A DNA stretch of 64,000 bases from Chromatiales bacterium (GCA_027076325.1 JALTJZ010000011.1:1-64000), one strand, 5' to 3'; shown: positions 54,923 through 64,000, counted from the stretch's first letter. The notes: a model not told the origin generated them from the letters alone. Program-made: numbers and translations.

Positions 54923-54943
54923 TGGAATATTATCTTTTTTAAA

Positions 54944-55669
54944 CTAATGGATTTGCGGCATATCTGTTTGGTCAAAATACTCTTGCATAATATCACGTAC
55001 AGGTTGCGGATAGTTCAAACGTACCATTTCAGACATTCCTTCTTTGAAGAAACCAGGCGCATCCATCGGTAAAGCTTTAATTAAAGCACTAAAAACCTGA
55101 CGCATTGTATCGGTGTTATGCGTTCGAGTTGCAACAATACCACGATTAATATTAAGTATGCGCCACGGGCGCTGCATATTGGTTATTTCGACATCCTGTT
55201 TAATGCTATCGCTGCAAGCATCAGCAATTTGCCCCATAAAATTAGCTAAGGCAGTCAACTCTTCTGGTTCTTTTAAAGCATTGGCTAATTGTGCCAGCGC
55301 ATCAACAATGGGTTCCAGAATATTAATTTGTCCTTCATGTTTTATCACCCAATCCGCAATAACCAGCGACAACTCCTGCAAACTATTTTTTTCAACAAAA
55401 CTTTTATTTTCGTCAGCCTGATAAATTAACTTTTCTAAAATGAATAAGCCATGTTCACCAATATCTGTAATATCATTCGTAACAAAACTGGCCTGCCGTT
55501 TATCAACACCTTCAACTATATCAAAAAACTGATTCATGGCCGCAATCGTGGTTGTCACCGATTCTTCTGCACTATTGTGAACGTGATTTTTTTCAGCCTC
55601 CAGCAATTGTTCACATAGTTGTGTAAATTTTTCACGTGCATCCTTTAGCGATATTAACTGTAATTCCAT
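54944..55669 (-). CDS. Hypothetical protein at the distal end of the aryl-polyene-type cluster
   Basis: A 241-residue, acidic, helical protein (LKDAREKFTQLCEQLLEAEK, AAMNQFFDIVEGVDKR, LANALKEPEELTALANFMGQIADAC). ATG 55669 is preceded by the fabG-type gene's stop 12 bases upstream, so it is read with the cluster; an ATG four codons earlier would overlap closely. I know no function. A C-terminal DQTDMPQIH is its only compositionally odd part. Confidence 0.5.
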   Translation of the reverse strand: MELQLISLKDAREKFTQLCEQLLEAEKNHVHNSAEESVTTTIAAMNQFFDIVEGVDKRQASFVTNDITDIGEHGLFILEKLIYQADENKSFVEKNSLQELSLVIADWVIKHEGQINILEPIVDALAQLANALKEPEELTALANFMGQIADACSDSIKQDVEITNMQRPWRILNINRGIVATRTHNTDTMRQVFSALIKALPMDAPGFFKEGMSEMVRLNYPQPVRDIMQEYFDQTDMPQIH

Positions 55670-55681
55670 TTCGACCTCCAC

Positions 55682-56413
55682 TTATGCCATCGCACCATTA
55701 ATATTAATAATCTGGCCGGAAATATAAGCTGCATCATCTGACACTAAAAAGCCAACCAGTTTTGCAACTTCATCGGGGGTACCAGCGCGCTGCATGGGGA
55801 CTATCTTTTTAATGGTTTCTTTATCAAAAATCCCTTCTGTCATTTTACTCTGAATAACACCAGGAGCCACCACATTAGCGGTAATGCCACGTGATGCCAT
55901 TTCAATGGCAATGGATTTTGTTGCCCCATGCAAACCGGACTTGGCGGCTGCATAATTGGCCTGACCACGATTACCCATAACCCCGGCAATTGATGACATT
56001 GAAATAATTCGTCCCCAGCGTGTTTGCATCATGGGTAATAATAATGGCTGAGTAACATTAAAAAAACCATTCAGACTTACATCCATTACCTTTTGCCATT
56101 GTTCTGACCGCATACCGGCCATAATAGCGTCATCATGAACGCCCGCATTGTTTACCACAATTTGTATCGCGTCTTTGTCTAACAAAGACTGAAGTCGCTG
56201 CTTAGTTTGTTCTGCGTCGGTGATATTAAATATAATGGCTTCGGCACTACCACCGTCCTTTTTTATATTTGCAACCAACTCTTCGGCACGCTCTGGTTTT
56301 GAATTAGCATGTACAATAACATGATGGCCAGTGGCGGCCAGTTGATAGCATATGGCTGAACCAATATCACCACTGCCACCGGTAACAAGTGCACGTCTTT
56401 TTTTTTCTGCCAT
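55682..56413 (-). CDS. 3-oxoacyl-ACP reductase (FabG/ApeQ-like)
   Basis: A 243-residue SDR enzyme that reduces beta-ketoacyl-ACP with NADPH. TGGSGDIGSA cofactor motif, NNAGVHDD, catalytic SMSSIAG serine and YAAAKSG tyrosine-lysine, and the C-terminal SGQIININGAMA are intact. In aryl polyene clusters the ketoreductase is ApeQ and fits this position after the dehydratase gene. Starts 2 bases after it. Confidence 0.9.
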   Translation of the reverse strand: MAEKKRRALVTGGSGDIGSAICYQLAATGHHVIVHANSKPERAEELVANIKKDGGSAEAIIFNITDAEQTKQRLQSLLDKDAIQIVVNNAGVHDDAIMAGMRSEQWQKVMDVSLNGFFNVTQPLLLPMMQTRWGRIISMSSIAGVMGNRGQANYAAAKSGLHGATKSIAIEMASRGITANVVAPGVIQSKMTEGIFDKETIKKIVPMQRAGTPDEVAKLVGFLVSDDAAYISGQIININGAMA

Positions 56414-56415
56414 TT

Positions 56416-56880
56416 CTATCCTGCCTCTACCATTTGTATAACCGTTGCCCGGCCGGTTGCAACTTTTATTTTTTCACCAACTGTGTTTTCTTTTTCCTGA
56501 ATAAAGTACATTGTAAATTCATACATTAAACTGCCCCCTTGAGCCATTAATTGTTTAGCATAAATATTCAGGCTTTGTTTAATGTCATCCAGATAAGTGT
56601 AATTTAGTTCAACATTGCGTACGGCGGCCAGATAACCCGGCAACAAATTTTTATTATTTTCCCGTGCAAGTAAACCACCGTGAATAGCCATTGCCTGTGC
56701 GCAATATTCTATAGCATGCAAGGCTGATAATTTTTTATTTTTATATAGTGGGTTATTTATACGTAAGTGTGACGTTGTTGAACACAATACCGACGCCTTA
56801 TCCCATTCGATAATGTTGTCGTTTAAACACATTAAACCGGAATGGGGTATTAAACTAGCCAACTCTTCTCTTTCTATCAT
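56416..56880 (-). CDS. Hotdog-fold 3-hydroxyacyl-ACP dehydratase (ApeP-like)
   Basis: A 154-residue hotdog protein: LIPHSGLMCLNDNIIEWD N-terminus, catalytic-region AIEYCAQAMAIHGG, and C-terminal GRATVIQM strand. Its likeness is to the dehydratase of aryl polyene clusters, which makes the trans double bonds of the conjugated chain. It overlaps the upstream CLF-like gene by 4 bases and precedes the ketoreductase. Confidence 0.78.
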   Translation of the reverse strand: MIEREELASLIPHSGLMCLNDNIIEWDKASVLCSTTSHLRINNPLYKNKKLSALHAIEYCAQAMAIHGGLLARENNKNLLPGYLAAVRNVELNYTYLDDIKQSLNIYAKQLMAQGGSLMYEFTMYFIQEKENTVGEKIKVATGRATVIQMVEAG

Positions 56881-57674
56881 GCTGCTTTCACGCTAATGTT
56901 TAAAGATGTTGACTGTAAGTAGGGTACTACAATATTTTGTGTTTTATTGTTGCTAATCGCCTGCAACAAAGGTAATGAACGTGCCGCAGGATTACCTGTG
57001 CGTAAATGCTCTAATCCGGAGTTGTTACATTTTGTATGAGTGTTACTTTCATCTAAATGTAATTCCAGTTTGACAATACTATTTTGTTCTTTATTGGCAG
57101 ACAGGCACATTGCAACGGCAAAACCTGCTTGCAAATGTCGTACGCTGTCTAGAAGCATAGGTGCCGGGTAATCATAAGCAACGAATAAAACCGGTTGTTG
57201 CTCCACCAGGGCAAAAGTGCTGGCTTCTACCAAACCGGCCGCGAAACTTTCATCACAAGCAGATAAACTGTTTGAGCTGTGTTGCGCTTTTGCGGCAATT
57301 GCCCAGTAACCAGATGGTGCATTGTGCACTGAATTATGGAAAAGGGTGGGTGAAACAGGATGCTCGGGCAACGTTAGCGCTTTACAAATCTTATCAATAA
57401 TTCCGTGGTCACCGTCAGAAGATGCAAAAACAGTGGCATAATTTTCTGCCGCTACTAAATTGGAATCCAGGCATTCTTCTGCCGCATGCAGTGCCAACTT
57501 TATAAGCTGTGTTGTTCGACGGCGTTCATTAGCCGGTAAAATGGCCGGTGAAAATGTGGGTAGATCTTCAAAAGTATATTTCTCTTTACCCGATAACACA
57601 GACTGGCTTTGCCGCCAATCAGGCAACCCCGGTGCAACCAGACTGATGGCATTAACGTAAATTGTTGTACTCAT
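56877..57674 (-). CDS. Ketosynthase chain-length-factor-like protein (ApeC-like)
   Basis: A 265-residue ketoacyl-synthase-fold protein with only part of a KS: VSPTLFHNSVHNAPSGYWAIA and ACDESFAAGLVEASTFAL, without an active-site cysteine of the TACSSS type. In aryl polyene clusters such a partner (chain-length factor) pairs with the catalytic KS next door. ATG 57674 starts MSTTIYVNA; the earlier frame (57695) overlaps the upstream KS end. Confidence 0.72.
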   Translation of the reverse strand: MSTTIYVNAISLVAPGLPDWRQSQSVLSGKEKYTFEDLPTFSPAILPANERRRTTQLIKLALHAAEECLDSNLVAAENYATVFASSDGDHGIIDKICKALTLPEHPVSPTLFHNSVHNAPSGYWAIAAKAQHSSNSLSACDESFAAGLVEASTFALVEQQPVLFVAYDYPAPMLLDSVRHLQAGFAVAMCLSANKEQNSIVKLELHLDESNTHTKCNNSGLEHLRTGNPAARSLPLLQAISNNKTQNIVVPYLQSTSLNISVKAA

Positions 57675-57678
57675 TAGC

Positions 57679-58881
57679 TTAACCTTTTCGCCCAATAATT
57701 AAACTACAATTACTGCCGCCAAAACCAAATGAATTACTAATGAAGCGATTTACTGTATTATTATTTTTAGTCATTACGATATTCGCATTCATAGTTGGGT
57801 CAATTTCCTGCGTATTTAAATTAACCGGCATAAAACTATTTTCAATTGCAAGGCATCCAAAAATAACTTCGGTGATACCCGCCGCACCCAGCGTGTGGCC
57901 AGTCCAGCCTTTAGTTGAGCTGGCAGCTGTTGTATTGCCAAATACCGTCATTACAGCATTGTCTTCTGCGCTATCATTCGACTGTGTTGCGGTACCATGT
58001 AAATTAATATAATCAATATCATTACTATTTAAACCAGCCGAATCTAACGCGGCCTGCATGGCTTTTGCAGCGCCTCGCCCCTCTGGGTGTGGCGTTGACA
58101 TATGATAAGCATCACTGCTTTCGCCATAACCCTGCAAGGTAAGTTGTTCGCTGCTGTTATCGGTTCGCTCCAGTAAAGCAAAGCCTGCTGCTTCACCAAT
58201 ATTAATCCCTAAACGGTCTTTACCCCAGGGCGTACATTTTTGCTCTGATACAAGTTGCAAACTATTAAAGCCATAAAGTGTGGTCAGGCATAAGCTATCG
58301 ACCCCACCAACAAGGGCTGCGTCACAAAACCCGGTTTGTATATGCCGATAAGCACTGGCAAACACTTTGGCACTGGACGAACAAGCTGTCGAAACCACAT
58401 GGGCAGGCCCATTTAACTCGTAATATTGCTGCACAAAGTCACCCAGTGAAAAGGTATTATGCGTTTGAGTATAATGATAGTCCGAAGATAAACGTTTACC
58501 CGAATTAGCTTGATTAGCCAATTCCATATACGCCAGTTCAGTTTGCTGGATACCAGAAGTACTTGTTCCCAGAAAAACGCCAATACGGCGACCACCGTAT
58601 TTATTCCGTGCAGCTAGCACAGCCTCACTAAAATTATCCTGCTGCAACCCCAGATAAGTTAAACGGTTATTTCTGCAATTAAATGCGGCCAAATGCTCAG
58701 GTAAACAGACTTCATCCAGCCCCGCCACCTCGCCCACAAAGGTTTTCAAGTCACAACCGTCAAATTGATTCTGGCTTAAGCCCGTCCTGCCCTCCTGTAA
58801 TGCCTGCAAAGACGCTCTATTACCTGCACCTAATGCATTGGTGGTGGTGTAGCTTGTAATTTTTAAAGGTTTAATCGCCAT
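57679..58881 (-). CDS. Beta-ketoacyl-ACP synthase (ApeO-like)
   Basis: A 400-residue condensing enzyme. Active-site Cys167 in VSTACSSSAK, HGTATQSND histidine and GHTLGAAG histidine are all present, so it is catalytically complete. It extends the aryl-primed chain with malonyl-ACP in this pathway type. It is followed immediately by the CLF-like gene (ends overlap by a few bases or nearly so) and lies 7 bases after the exporter gene. Confidence 0.88.
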   Translation of the reverse strand: MAIKPLKITSYTTTNALGAGNRASLQALQEGRTGLSQNQFDGCDLKTFVGEVAGLDEVCLPEHLAAFNCRNNRLTYLGLQQDNFSEAVLAARNKYGGRRIGVFLGTSTSGIQQTELAYMELANQANSGKRLSSDYHYTQTHNTFSLGDFVQQYYELNGPAHVVSTACSSSAKVFASAYRHIQTGFCDAALVGGVDSLCLTTLYGFNSLQLVSEQKCTPWGKDRLGINIGEAAGFALLERTDNSSEQLTLQGYGESSDAYHMSTPHPEGRGAAKAMQAALDSAGLNSNDIDYINLHGTATQSNDSAEDNAVMTVFGNTTAASSTKGWTGHTLGAAGITEVIFGCLAIENSFMPVNLNTQEIDPTMNANIVMTKNNNTVNRFISNSFGFGGSNCSLIIGRKG

Positions 58882-58888
58882 TGTAATG

Positions 58889-61261
58889 TTACTTTTTATC
58901 TTGAGGGCAACTGAATAAAACGGAAAATAAAAAGCTAAAACTCACTCCAAAAAGAACCGTTAAACCAATTGCGCTTAAAACCGGAATACTTGAACTTGCT
59001 AGCATACCAAAAACCAGTGCCGTTGACCCGAAGCAAACCAGAATCCCATAGACTGTTTTTCCCCGGGCAGCTCGACTCTCGCCTTTTCGGGTAAAAAATA
59101 AACTGTAATCCAACCCCAGACCCAACACCAGTAATAATGAGACCAGATGGAACAATGACAAAGCCTGACCTGATATATTTAATAGTAAAATATTAAATGC
59201 CAACGCCATTGCCACAATAAAACTTACCTGCATTAAACGCCGACTATCCTTTAAACCAAGCAATAAAGTAAGAAAAATAACCAGTAACCCTGCTCCAATA
59301 AGAATGATGGCTTCATTTCTAAACTCATCAATAATGGATTGCGATATTTTTTTAATATTCAGAAAGGATACAGTCGGACTATTAATCTGACGAATACGTT
59401 GTTCTAGCGCTGCAGTATCTTTAACACCGATAAATCTGACAACACCGAACCAGACATTATCTGAATCAACCAGCATCGGTGATAGCTGTCTAGACAACAC
59501 AGTACCTTTTAGCTGTGCCATCGTCAACGGTGCAAGCGTCCGACTAGCAGCCACATCTTCAATAAATGCCATAAAACTAGCTTTTCTAAAATGACTACTT
59601 TGTGTTGCCTCAGAAACGATTTCTGTCAGCTTATCTTTTTTTGGCAGGTTCTTTTGCCTCAACAACTGTGTTTCGACACTGGGTAAAATCTGGTACGGCG
59701 CACGAAAACCCGAAATAATATTGCCTGCAACAAGATTATTTAAAAAACTTTTCAATTGTTCTGTTTTATAAATAACCTCATTACTGCCAGCACCTGAGAC
59801 AACGGCAATATTCGTCAAATCATCAGTATTTAGCTGCTGTCTAAGTTGCGTATCTATTTTTAATTGTTCTGCAGAAACAGGGCTAAGTTTAGCCAAATCA
59901 CTTTCCCATGTAACCGGGAATAATAAAAACAAAATAGCCACAACAATAAAACTCAGAACCATAAAACCAGGTTTAAGTGGAATATTGCAGTAGCTTAACC
60001 GCGCAACCCATTGTGGCACAGTTGTAATCCCTTTATTTTCCTTAAACTGTAATAACACCGGTAATACAAAGCGGGTAATAATCGCCGCTGTTAATAAACC
60101 ACTAATAGCAAAAACACCCAACTGAGCCAGGCCAGTAAAGTTTGTTTGTGTTAATGCAAAAAAACCCAGGCAGGTTGTTAATACACCTAACCTTAGCGTT
60201 GGCCAGATATTTCTAATAGTTTGTCGAATATTCTCGCTGCTCGCCAGGTGACTAAAAATATGCACCGGATAATCCAGTGCCACACCAATCAGGGTTAAAC
60301 CAAAGGCTAGCGTAATTCCATGCACACTATTAAAAACAAGCTGGGTTGCCACCAAACCGCCTAAAATAGCAGAAACCAGAGGTAGCCCTGCAAGGAAAAC
60401 ATACCAGAGAGATCGAAATGCCAATAAGATTAATAATAATACGGCTGCACTGGCAATAATGCTGATACGTTTTGAATCTGATTTTATTTTTTCTCGTGCC
60501 TGTACCGCAAACACGCCCATCCCTGAAATGGTAATATCCAGATTTTCAGAGCGAATTGCATTAAAGTTCTGAATAATTTTATTAATAGCCCGCTGCTGCT
60601 TATTAATATCTGAGCCAGCTATATCAGCAGCAACCACTAACAAAGCTGACTTGCCATCTGATGAAGACCAGACACCCTGTGTTTTTTCAGGTTGCTTACC
60701 AAGCTGCCATTGATTAAGAATAAAGCGTACGTCTGCGGTCGGATCATCACGAAATGTTTTTTTTACCATACCGGCTAAGGGTGAACGCAATTCCTGATAA
60801 CGTTTTTCTAACGTTTGAGAAAAATTTTTCTGAGTAAACATTGAAAGATCATCATTTTGTGCACTTAACAAATAGCGGTATTTTTTTAATAAGCTGCGAT
60901 CTTTTAATGGCAACAAACCTTTACCATTATTCACCAGGATAAATTCTTTGGTAGCTAATAATTTTTTGCGCAATTGAATACTGGCCTTTGCACGCTTACC
61001 AGCCGTACCACCACGAATTGAAATAAGAAACAGGCCGCTGTTTGACTCGTTAATCGCATTTAAAATAACAAGTGGATTAATTGCCGCTGCTGGCTTTTCT
61101 AGTTGTTTATTATCGACTTTCTCGGGCAAAAACTGCTGCATATCAGAACTGATTGTTATTCTGGAAGCAACAAACCAGCCAGAAAAAATAAAGAATAACA
61201 GAATACCCAAAATTGGGAGCAAAAATGCAGGTTGTAACTGTTTATTTTTTAAATTTAACAC
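58889..61261 (-). CDS. MMPL-family exporter
   Basis: A 790-residue RND/MMPL protein with two similar halves, each with a large periplasmic domain and a cluster of membrane helices; the conserved helix GITLAFGLTLIGVALDYPVHIFS (shown in two parts: LTLIGVALDYP) and VLGLGLDYSLFFTRK match the MMPL family's Gly-Asp-Tyr signature. It likely moves the aryl polyene lipid or its precursor across the inner membrane. Starts one base after the lolA-like gene. Confidence 0.85.
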   Translation of the reverse strand: MLNLKNKQLQPAFLLPILGILLFFIFSGWFVASRITISSDMQQFLPEKVDNKQLEKPAAAINPLVILNAINESNSGLFLISIRGGTAGKRAKASIQLRKKLLATKEFILVNNGKGLLPLKDRSLLKKYRYLLSAQNDDLSMFTQKNFSQTLEKRYQELRSPLAGMVKKTFRDDPTADVRFILNQWQLGKQPEKTQGVWSSSDGKSALLVVAADIAGSDINKQQRAINKIIQNFNAIRSENLDITISGMGVFAVQAREKIKSDSKRISIIASAAVLLLILLAFRSLWYVFLAGLPLVSAILGGLVATQLVFNSVHGITLAFGLTLIGVALDYPVHIFSHLASSENIRQTIRNIWPTLRLGVLTTCLGFFALTQTNFTGLAQLGVFAISGLLTAAIITRFVLPVLLQFKENKGITTVPQWVARLSYCNIPLKPGFMVLSFIVVAILFLLFPVTWESDLAKLSPVSAEQLKIDTQLRQQLNTDDLTNIAVVSGAGSNEVIYKTEQLKSFLNNLVAGNIISGFRAPYQILPSVETQLLRQKNLPKKDKLTEIVSEATQSSHFRKASFMAFIEDVAASRTLAPLTMAQLKGTVLSRQLSPMLVDSDNVWFGVVRFIGVKDTAALEQRIRQINSPTVSFLNIKKISQSIIDEFRNEAIILIGAGLLVIFLTLLLGLKDSRRLMQVSFIVAMALAFNILLLNISGQALSLFHLVSLLLVLGLGLDYSLFFTRKGESRAARGKTVYGILVCFGSTALVFGMLASSSIPVLSAIGLTVLFGVSFSFLFSVLFSCPQDKK

Positions 61262-61262
61262 G

Positions 61263-61895
61263 CTATTTCTTAGTTACCGGATTTTTTATCGTCAACACAA
61301 TTTTATCCCCGCCGGATTCTAATGTGGTTACCTTATTGATTGTCTCTCCTGCCCCATCAATAATAATAGTTTGAATATATTCCAGTACTTCTTCGTCTGT
61401 GGGTGTCAGCTTTATAACCCACTTTAATTTATTTTCTTGCTGCCCGGAAGGCAAAGTGTCAACAAACTCAACAGCATAATACTGTTCAAGTTTTCTTAAA
61501 TTACCTGACAATACACCCCTATAGGCTTCTACAAATACTTCGATCAGTGGGTAATTTGAAAGTAGTAATTGCTGCTCTTCACCCTCTGTTTTTTTAACGA
61601 TTAACGTGTCACCGGTTACTTTGAGATATTCAGCTTCAGGCTGCGTTGTTTTTTTTATTAAAGTATCCGGTGCGATATATTCGAGCTGGCCACTCAACTT
61701 TATTTTTTCATTCAACAAACTGTAGGTTTTTATTTCTGTAAATGTCGCAAAAACTTCTGAAACAGATGATAGCTGGTCTAAAACATCTTCCAGCTGCTTA
61801 TTATCAGCAACAGCCACACTGGAAAACAAAATAGCAAGTGCAGGCCATAATCGTATTCTGATTATTTTATTTATTTTCATCATTCCAGAAGTCAT
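61263..61895 (-). CDS. LolA-like outer-membrane lipoprotein carrier
   Basis: A 210-residue periplasmic protein with a signal peptide (LWPALAILFSSVAVA) and a LolA-type beta barrel half (VFATFTEIKTYSLLNEKIKLSGQLEYIAPDTLIKKT, in part; VKLTLPTDEEVLEYI-type later strand as TPTDEEVLEYIQ). In aryl polyene clusters a LolA-like protein is thought to carry lipid through the periplasm. Its start overlaps the acyltransferase end: ATGs at 61895, 61883 and 61880 all fall within that gene's last 29 bases. Confidence 0.8.
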   Translation of the reverse strand: MTSGMMKINKIIRIRLWPALAILFSSVAVADNKQLEDVLDQLSSVSEVFATFTEIKTYSLLNEKIKLSGQLEYIAPDTLIKKTTQPEAEYLKVTGDTLIVKKTEGEEQQLLLSNYPLIEVFVEAYRGVLSGNLRKLEQYYAVEFVDTLPSGQQENKLKWVIKLTPTDEEVLEYIQTIIIDGAGETINKVTTLESGGDKIVLTIKNPVTKK

Positions 61896-62796
61896 AAAAA
61901 TTAAACCAGTTATACGGTGACTTTAAAATATAGTACTCCAGTCGAGAAGCATATTTTTGTGTCCAGATCTGCACTTCTTGCTCCCTATTCTTACGCTCAA
62001 TACTTAAACCCTCGGTTAATAACTCGAAATAAAGATCATAGCGATTGCCACCCTGATATAAACCATAAAATAGCACAACCGGTACTTTTAATATTGAGGC
62101 CATTAACATGGGGCCCGCAGGAAAGTTGACCTTATCACCCAGTAAGATACAGTCTGTTTTTCGTTCCCCCTCGGTTACCCGGTCACCTAGCATACCGACA
62201 AAATAGCCTTCATCGATCGCCTGTTGCATTTGCAAAAGAGCATCGTTATTAGCAAGATTAATGACTGTTTTTGCCACATCTGGGTTCAATTCATCAAAAA
62301 CTCGAGTGATCATTTGATTGTGTTCGCGATACATTAATATCTTTAATTTTACTCTGCTATTTTTAACCGCCAATGAACGCAAAACTTCAAAACTGCCATG
62401 ATGTGAGCCCAGCAAAATACCACCTTTACTCTTTACCATATATTGATCAAGAATATCCTTCCCATAAATTTTTATTTTAAACTTATCATGCTGATCAGTA
62501 AGAAAATAAACACGATCCAGAATCGTTGCTGAGAAATGGTGAATATGCTTTACTACCGTAACAAAGGGAAACCCTGGCCTATTCTTTAAGCGCCCAAGAC
62601 GTTTAAAATAATTTTTAGAGGCGCGAATAACTTTTGGTGAGGTAACAAAAAAGTAAGCTGTAATCGGGTATAGAATAATTCTTGCAGTCGGGCGGCCAAT
62701 ATTTAAGGCTATCCAGCAAATTAATTTTAATGTGAACGAATTACTTCTTTCCGTCGCTTCCTTCCAGCTTGTACTTTTTTTTGCTGTATGGCTCAT
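61867..62796 (-). CDS. Lysophospholipid-type acyltransferase (LpxL/HtrB-like)
   Basis: A 309-residue acyltransferase. The HX4E motif is GSHHGSFEVL, followed by VGMLGDRVTEGERKTDCILLG and NFPAGPMLMASI (split), as in LpxL. An N-terminal membrane helix (LKLICWIALNIGRPTARIILYPI) anchors it. It presumably attaches the finished polyene chain to a lipid or glycolipid head. It overlaps the lolA-like gene and follows the dehydratase gene by 7 bases. Confidence 0.8.
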   Translation of the reverse strand: MSHTAKKSTSWKEATERSNSFTLKLICWIALNIGRPTARIILYPITAYFFVTSPKVIRASKNYFKRLGRLKNRPGFPFVTVVKHIHHFSATILDRVYFLTDQHDKFKIKIYGKDILDQYMVKSKGGILLGSHHGSFEVLRSLAVKNSRVKLKILMYREHNQMITRVFDELNPDVAKTVINLANNDALLQMQQAIDEGYFVGMLGDRVTEGERKTDCILLGDKVNFPAGPMLMASILKVPVVLFYGLYQGGNRYDLYFELLTEGLSIERKNREQEVQIWTQKYASRLEYYILKSPYNWFNFYDFWNDENK

Positions 62797-62803
62797 AATA
62801 AAG

Positions 62804-63133
62804 TTACTCGGTACCAGCTTGCTCTTTAAGCTTTATCTCGCCCTGTGCCATTAACGTATCATTGTTATACACAAAAAATTTTACTTTTGAATAACCAGTA
62901 CTGGTAACACTATTCTCCTTAACCTGTACAAATACTTGCTGCTCGGCAAGTAAAGGCTGCAAAAATTTCACGCTGCTAAAACCGGCTATTTTAAACCGGC
63001 TATTTTGCTGCAAAATAATACTTGCCACTTCATCAAGAATAACCACACCTGGCACAATCGGGTTGCCCGGAAAATGTCCGGCTAAGCAGGGATGATCCTT
63101 TTTTATCTGAAATGATGGCTGTACGACTGGCAT
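62804..63133 (-). CDS. FabZ-like hotdog dehydratase (ApeI-like)
   Basis: A 109-residue single-hotdog protein with the FabZ-type active-site strand HFPGNPIVPGVVILDE and the KFLQPLLAEQQVFV strand. Short for FabZ (about 150 residues), as is usual for the cluster-specific ApeI type, which has its partner in ApeP. It dehydrates 3-hydroxyacyl-ACP. It starts 14 bases after the AMP-ligase gene. Confidence 0.78.
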   Translation of the reverse strand: MPVVQPSFQIKKDHPCLAGHFPGNPIVPGVVILDEVASIILQQNSRFKIAGFSSVKFLQPLLAEQQVFVQVKENSVTSTGYSKVKFFVYNNDTLMAQGEIKLKEQAGTE

Positions 63134-63147
63134 TATCCTTTTTCCAT

Positions 63148-64000
63148 CTATACTATTTTAGCTTTACATTTGCACAATAAATCGATAAGCGCCTGTCGTG
63201 TTAATTTCCCGGTTTCATTATAAGGCAAGTCCGGCACCTTATAGATTGGTCGCGGAATAAAGACACTATCAACCTTTCGCGCTAACGCTGTTGAAATTTG
63301 TTGAGTGGTTAATTTATCTGTTACCACAAACGCGGTTAGTCTTGACACTTCATTATTGTCATCTGGAAAATAAACCGCAGCATCTTTCACACCCTCGATG
63401 GATTCCAGCTTTAGCTTTACATCGGATAAAGACCCTCGTTTACCAGCAATATTTACCATATCTTCATCACGGCCTAATAACTTAAAATGATGTTCATCTT
63501 CAATTTCAACAATATCATTTAACACAACACTGTTTTCCATGTAAGGCGCGTCAATATAAGTTTTACCTTCGGCCTGATAAATACGCATACCTTTATACAA
63601 TTGCCAGCTTTCCTCTTTTAAGGTTTCACGCGAAGCCATTGAGCCTGCTTCTGTACAGCCAAATATTTCATTAACCGTTGCTTTCATTGTATCTTCAACC
63701 TGCCTGGCAATTTCAATTCGCAATGGTGCTGTTGCTGATATAATAAAAGCAATACCGTTCCATTGTAAATTTCCACTAGAGACACAGGCACGTAAATGCA
63801 CCGGGGTTGTGATCAGTATAACGGGCCGTGGAGCAGATTCAATGACCCGCCGAATATCTTCAGGATAAAAAGGCCGGCCAACATAAACCGGGCAGGTATT
63901 TTGTAAACTATAAAGGATAGATGTTTCAAGACCATACATGTGTTGTGGAGGAACAGTTGAAACAATATAAGTTGGTTTTTTATCCAGAGAAAACCGTTCG
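63148..64000 (-). CDS. AMP-ligase/acyl-CoA synthetase (ApeH-like), cut by the window end
   Basis: The frame has no stop from 63148 to the right edge, so the true start lies beyond the window. The visible 283 residues are the C-terminal part of an ANL enzyme: VSTVPPQHMYGLETSILYS, VNEIFGCTEAGSMASRE, the hinge DEDMVNIAGKRGSLSDVK and the C-terminal catalytic lysine in NETGKLTRQALID. Such ligases load the aryl starter acid onto an ACP. The inner ATG at 63939 must not be taken as the start, since homology continues upstream of it. Confidence 0.85.
   Translation of the reverse strand, partial: ERFSLDKKPTYIVSTVPPQHMYGLETSILYSLQNTCPVYVGRPFYPEDIRRVIESAPRPVILITTPVHLRACVSSGNLQWNGIAFIISATAPLRIEIARQVEDTMKATVNEIFGCTEAGSMASRETLKEESWQLYKGMRIYQAEGKTYIDAPYMENSVVLNDIVEIEDEHHFKLLGRDEDMVNIAGKRGSLSDVKLKLESIEGVKDAAVYFPDDNNEVSRLTAFVVTDKLTTQQISTALARKVDSVFIPRPIYKVPDLPYNETGKLTRQALIDLLCKCKAKIV

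Noticed and set aside
63148-63939. ATG 63939 as the start of a complete acyl-CoA ligase
   Set aside because: Conserved ANL sequence (VSTVPPQ) continues in frame to the window edge, so the gene is truncated by the window.

Overview
The window reads as chromosomal DNA of a gammaproteobacterium. The housekeeping genes (cysQ, yrfG, dtd-pip, an aroG-type DAHP synthase, typA, Mla-type lipid transport genes) have their closest familiar relatives there, the base composition is moderately AT-rich, and an aryl-polyene-type gene cluster fits that class. I cannot name a genus. There are three tRNA genes (Phe-GAA, Arg-TCG, Val-GAC), no rRNA, no CRISPR array and no intact insertion sequence or integrase.

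Region 1 (about 0-13.5 kb) is a defence island beside tRNA-Phe and is clearly more AT-rich than the genes to its right. It holds a MntA-HepT toxin-antitoxin pair, a small HARE-HTH protein with a Dnd-associated putative methyltransferase, a leftward set of four genes (PLD-helicase, a 53-residue protein, an SMC-like ATPase and a Dnd-associated small protein) and a rightward dndBCDE operon. DndC, D and E would place phosphorothioate sulfur in DNA. DndB would set the level of the operon; its promoter carries three copies of a TAACTTCC box. The leftward genes stand where dndFGH would be expected and are the best candidates for the restriction arm. No dndA is present.

Region 2 (13.5-30 kb) is ordinary chromosome with accessory pieces: a PEP-CTERM protein, cysQ, yrfG, two hybrid sensor kinases, dtd-pip, aroG, an orphan Hcp and a UPF0175/DUF3368 toxin-antitoxin pair whose toxin has a stop codon. 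Two copies of a 231-bp miniature element with IS10-like ends lie about 4.5 kb apart. Their outer parts are in opposite orientation while their 114-bp cores are in the same orientation, so one core has been flipped. The 3' end of the first hybrid kinase is followed by a diverged copy of itself.

Region 3 (29.7-36.6 kb) is a tight seven-gene leftward operon joining a partner-switching module (HDOD-PP2C phosphatase, RsbW-like kinase, STAS protein) to an Mla/Mce-type lipid transporter (MlaE, MlaF, MlaD, PqiC-like lipoprotein). A patatin-like phospholipase gene is divergent from it. The layout suggests that the STAS protein takes the place of MlaB and that its phosphorylation gates the transporter.

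Region 4 (36.6-54 kb) holds a TRAP transporter operon with a TatT component, typA, small enzymes, a spondin-domain protein, a two-component system, an MBL-fold protein with a damaged metal motif, an SLC13 carrier and a CBS protein. Region 5 (54-64 kb) is the distal part of an aryl-polyene-type fatty acid cluster, read leftward and cut by the window end: AMP-ligase, dehydratases, acyltransferase, LolA-like carrier, MMPL exporter, ketosynthase with chain-length-factor partner and ketoreductase.
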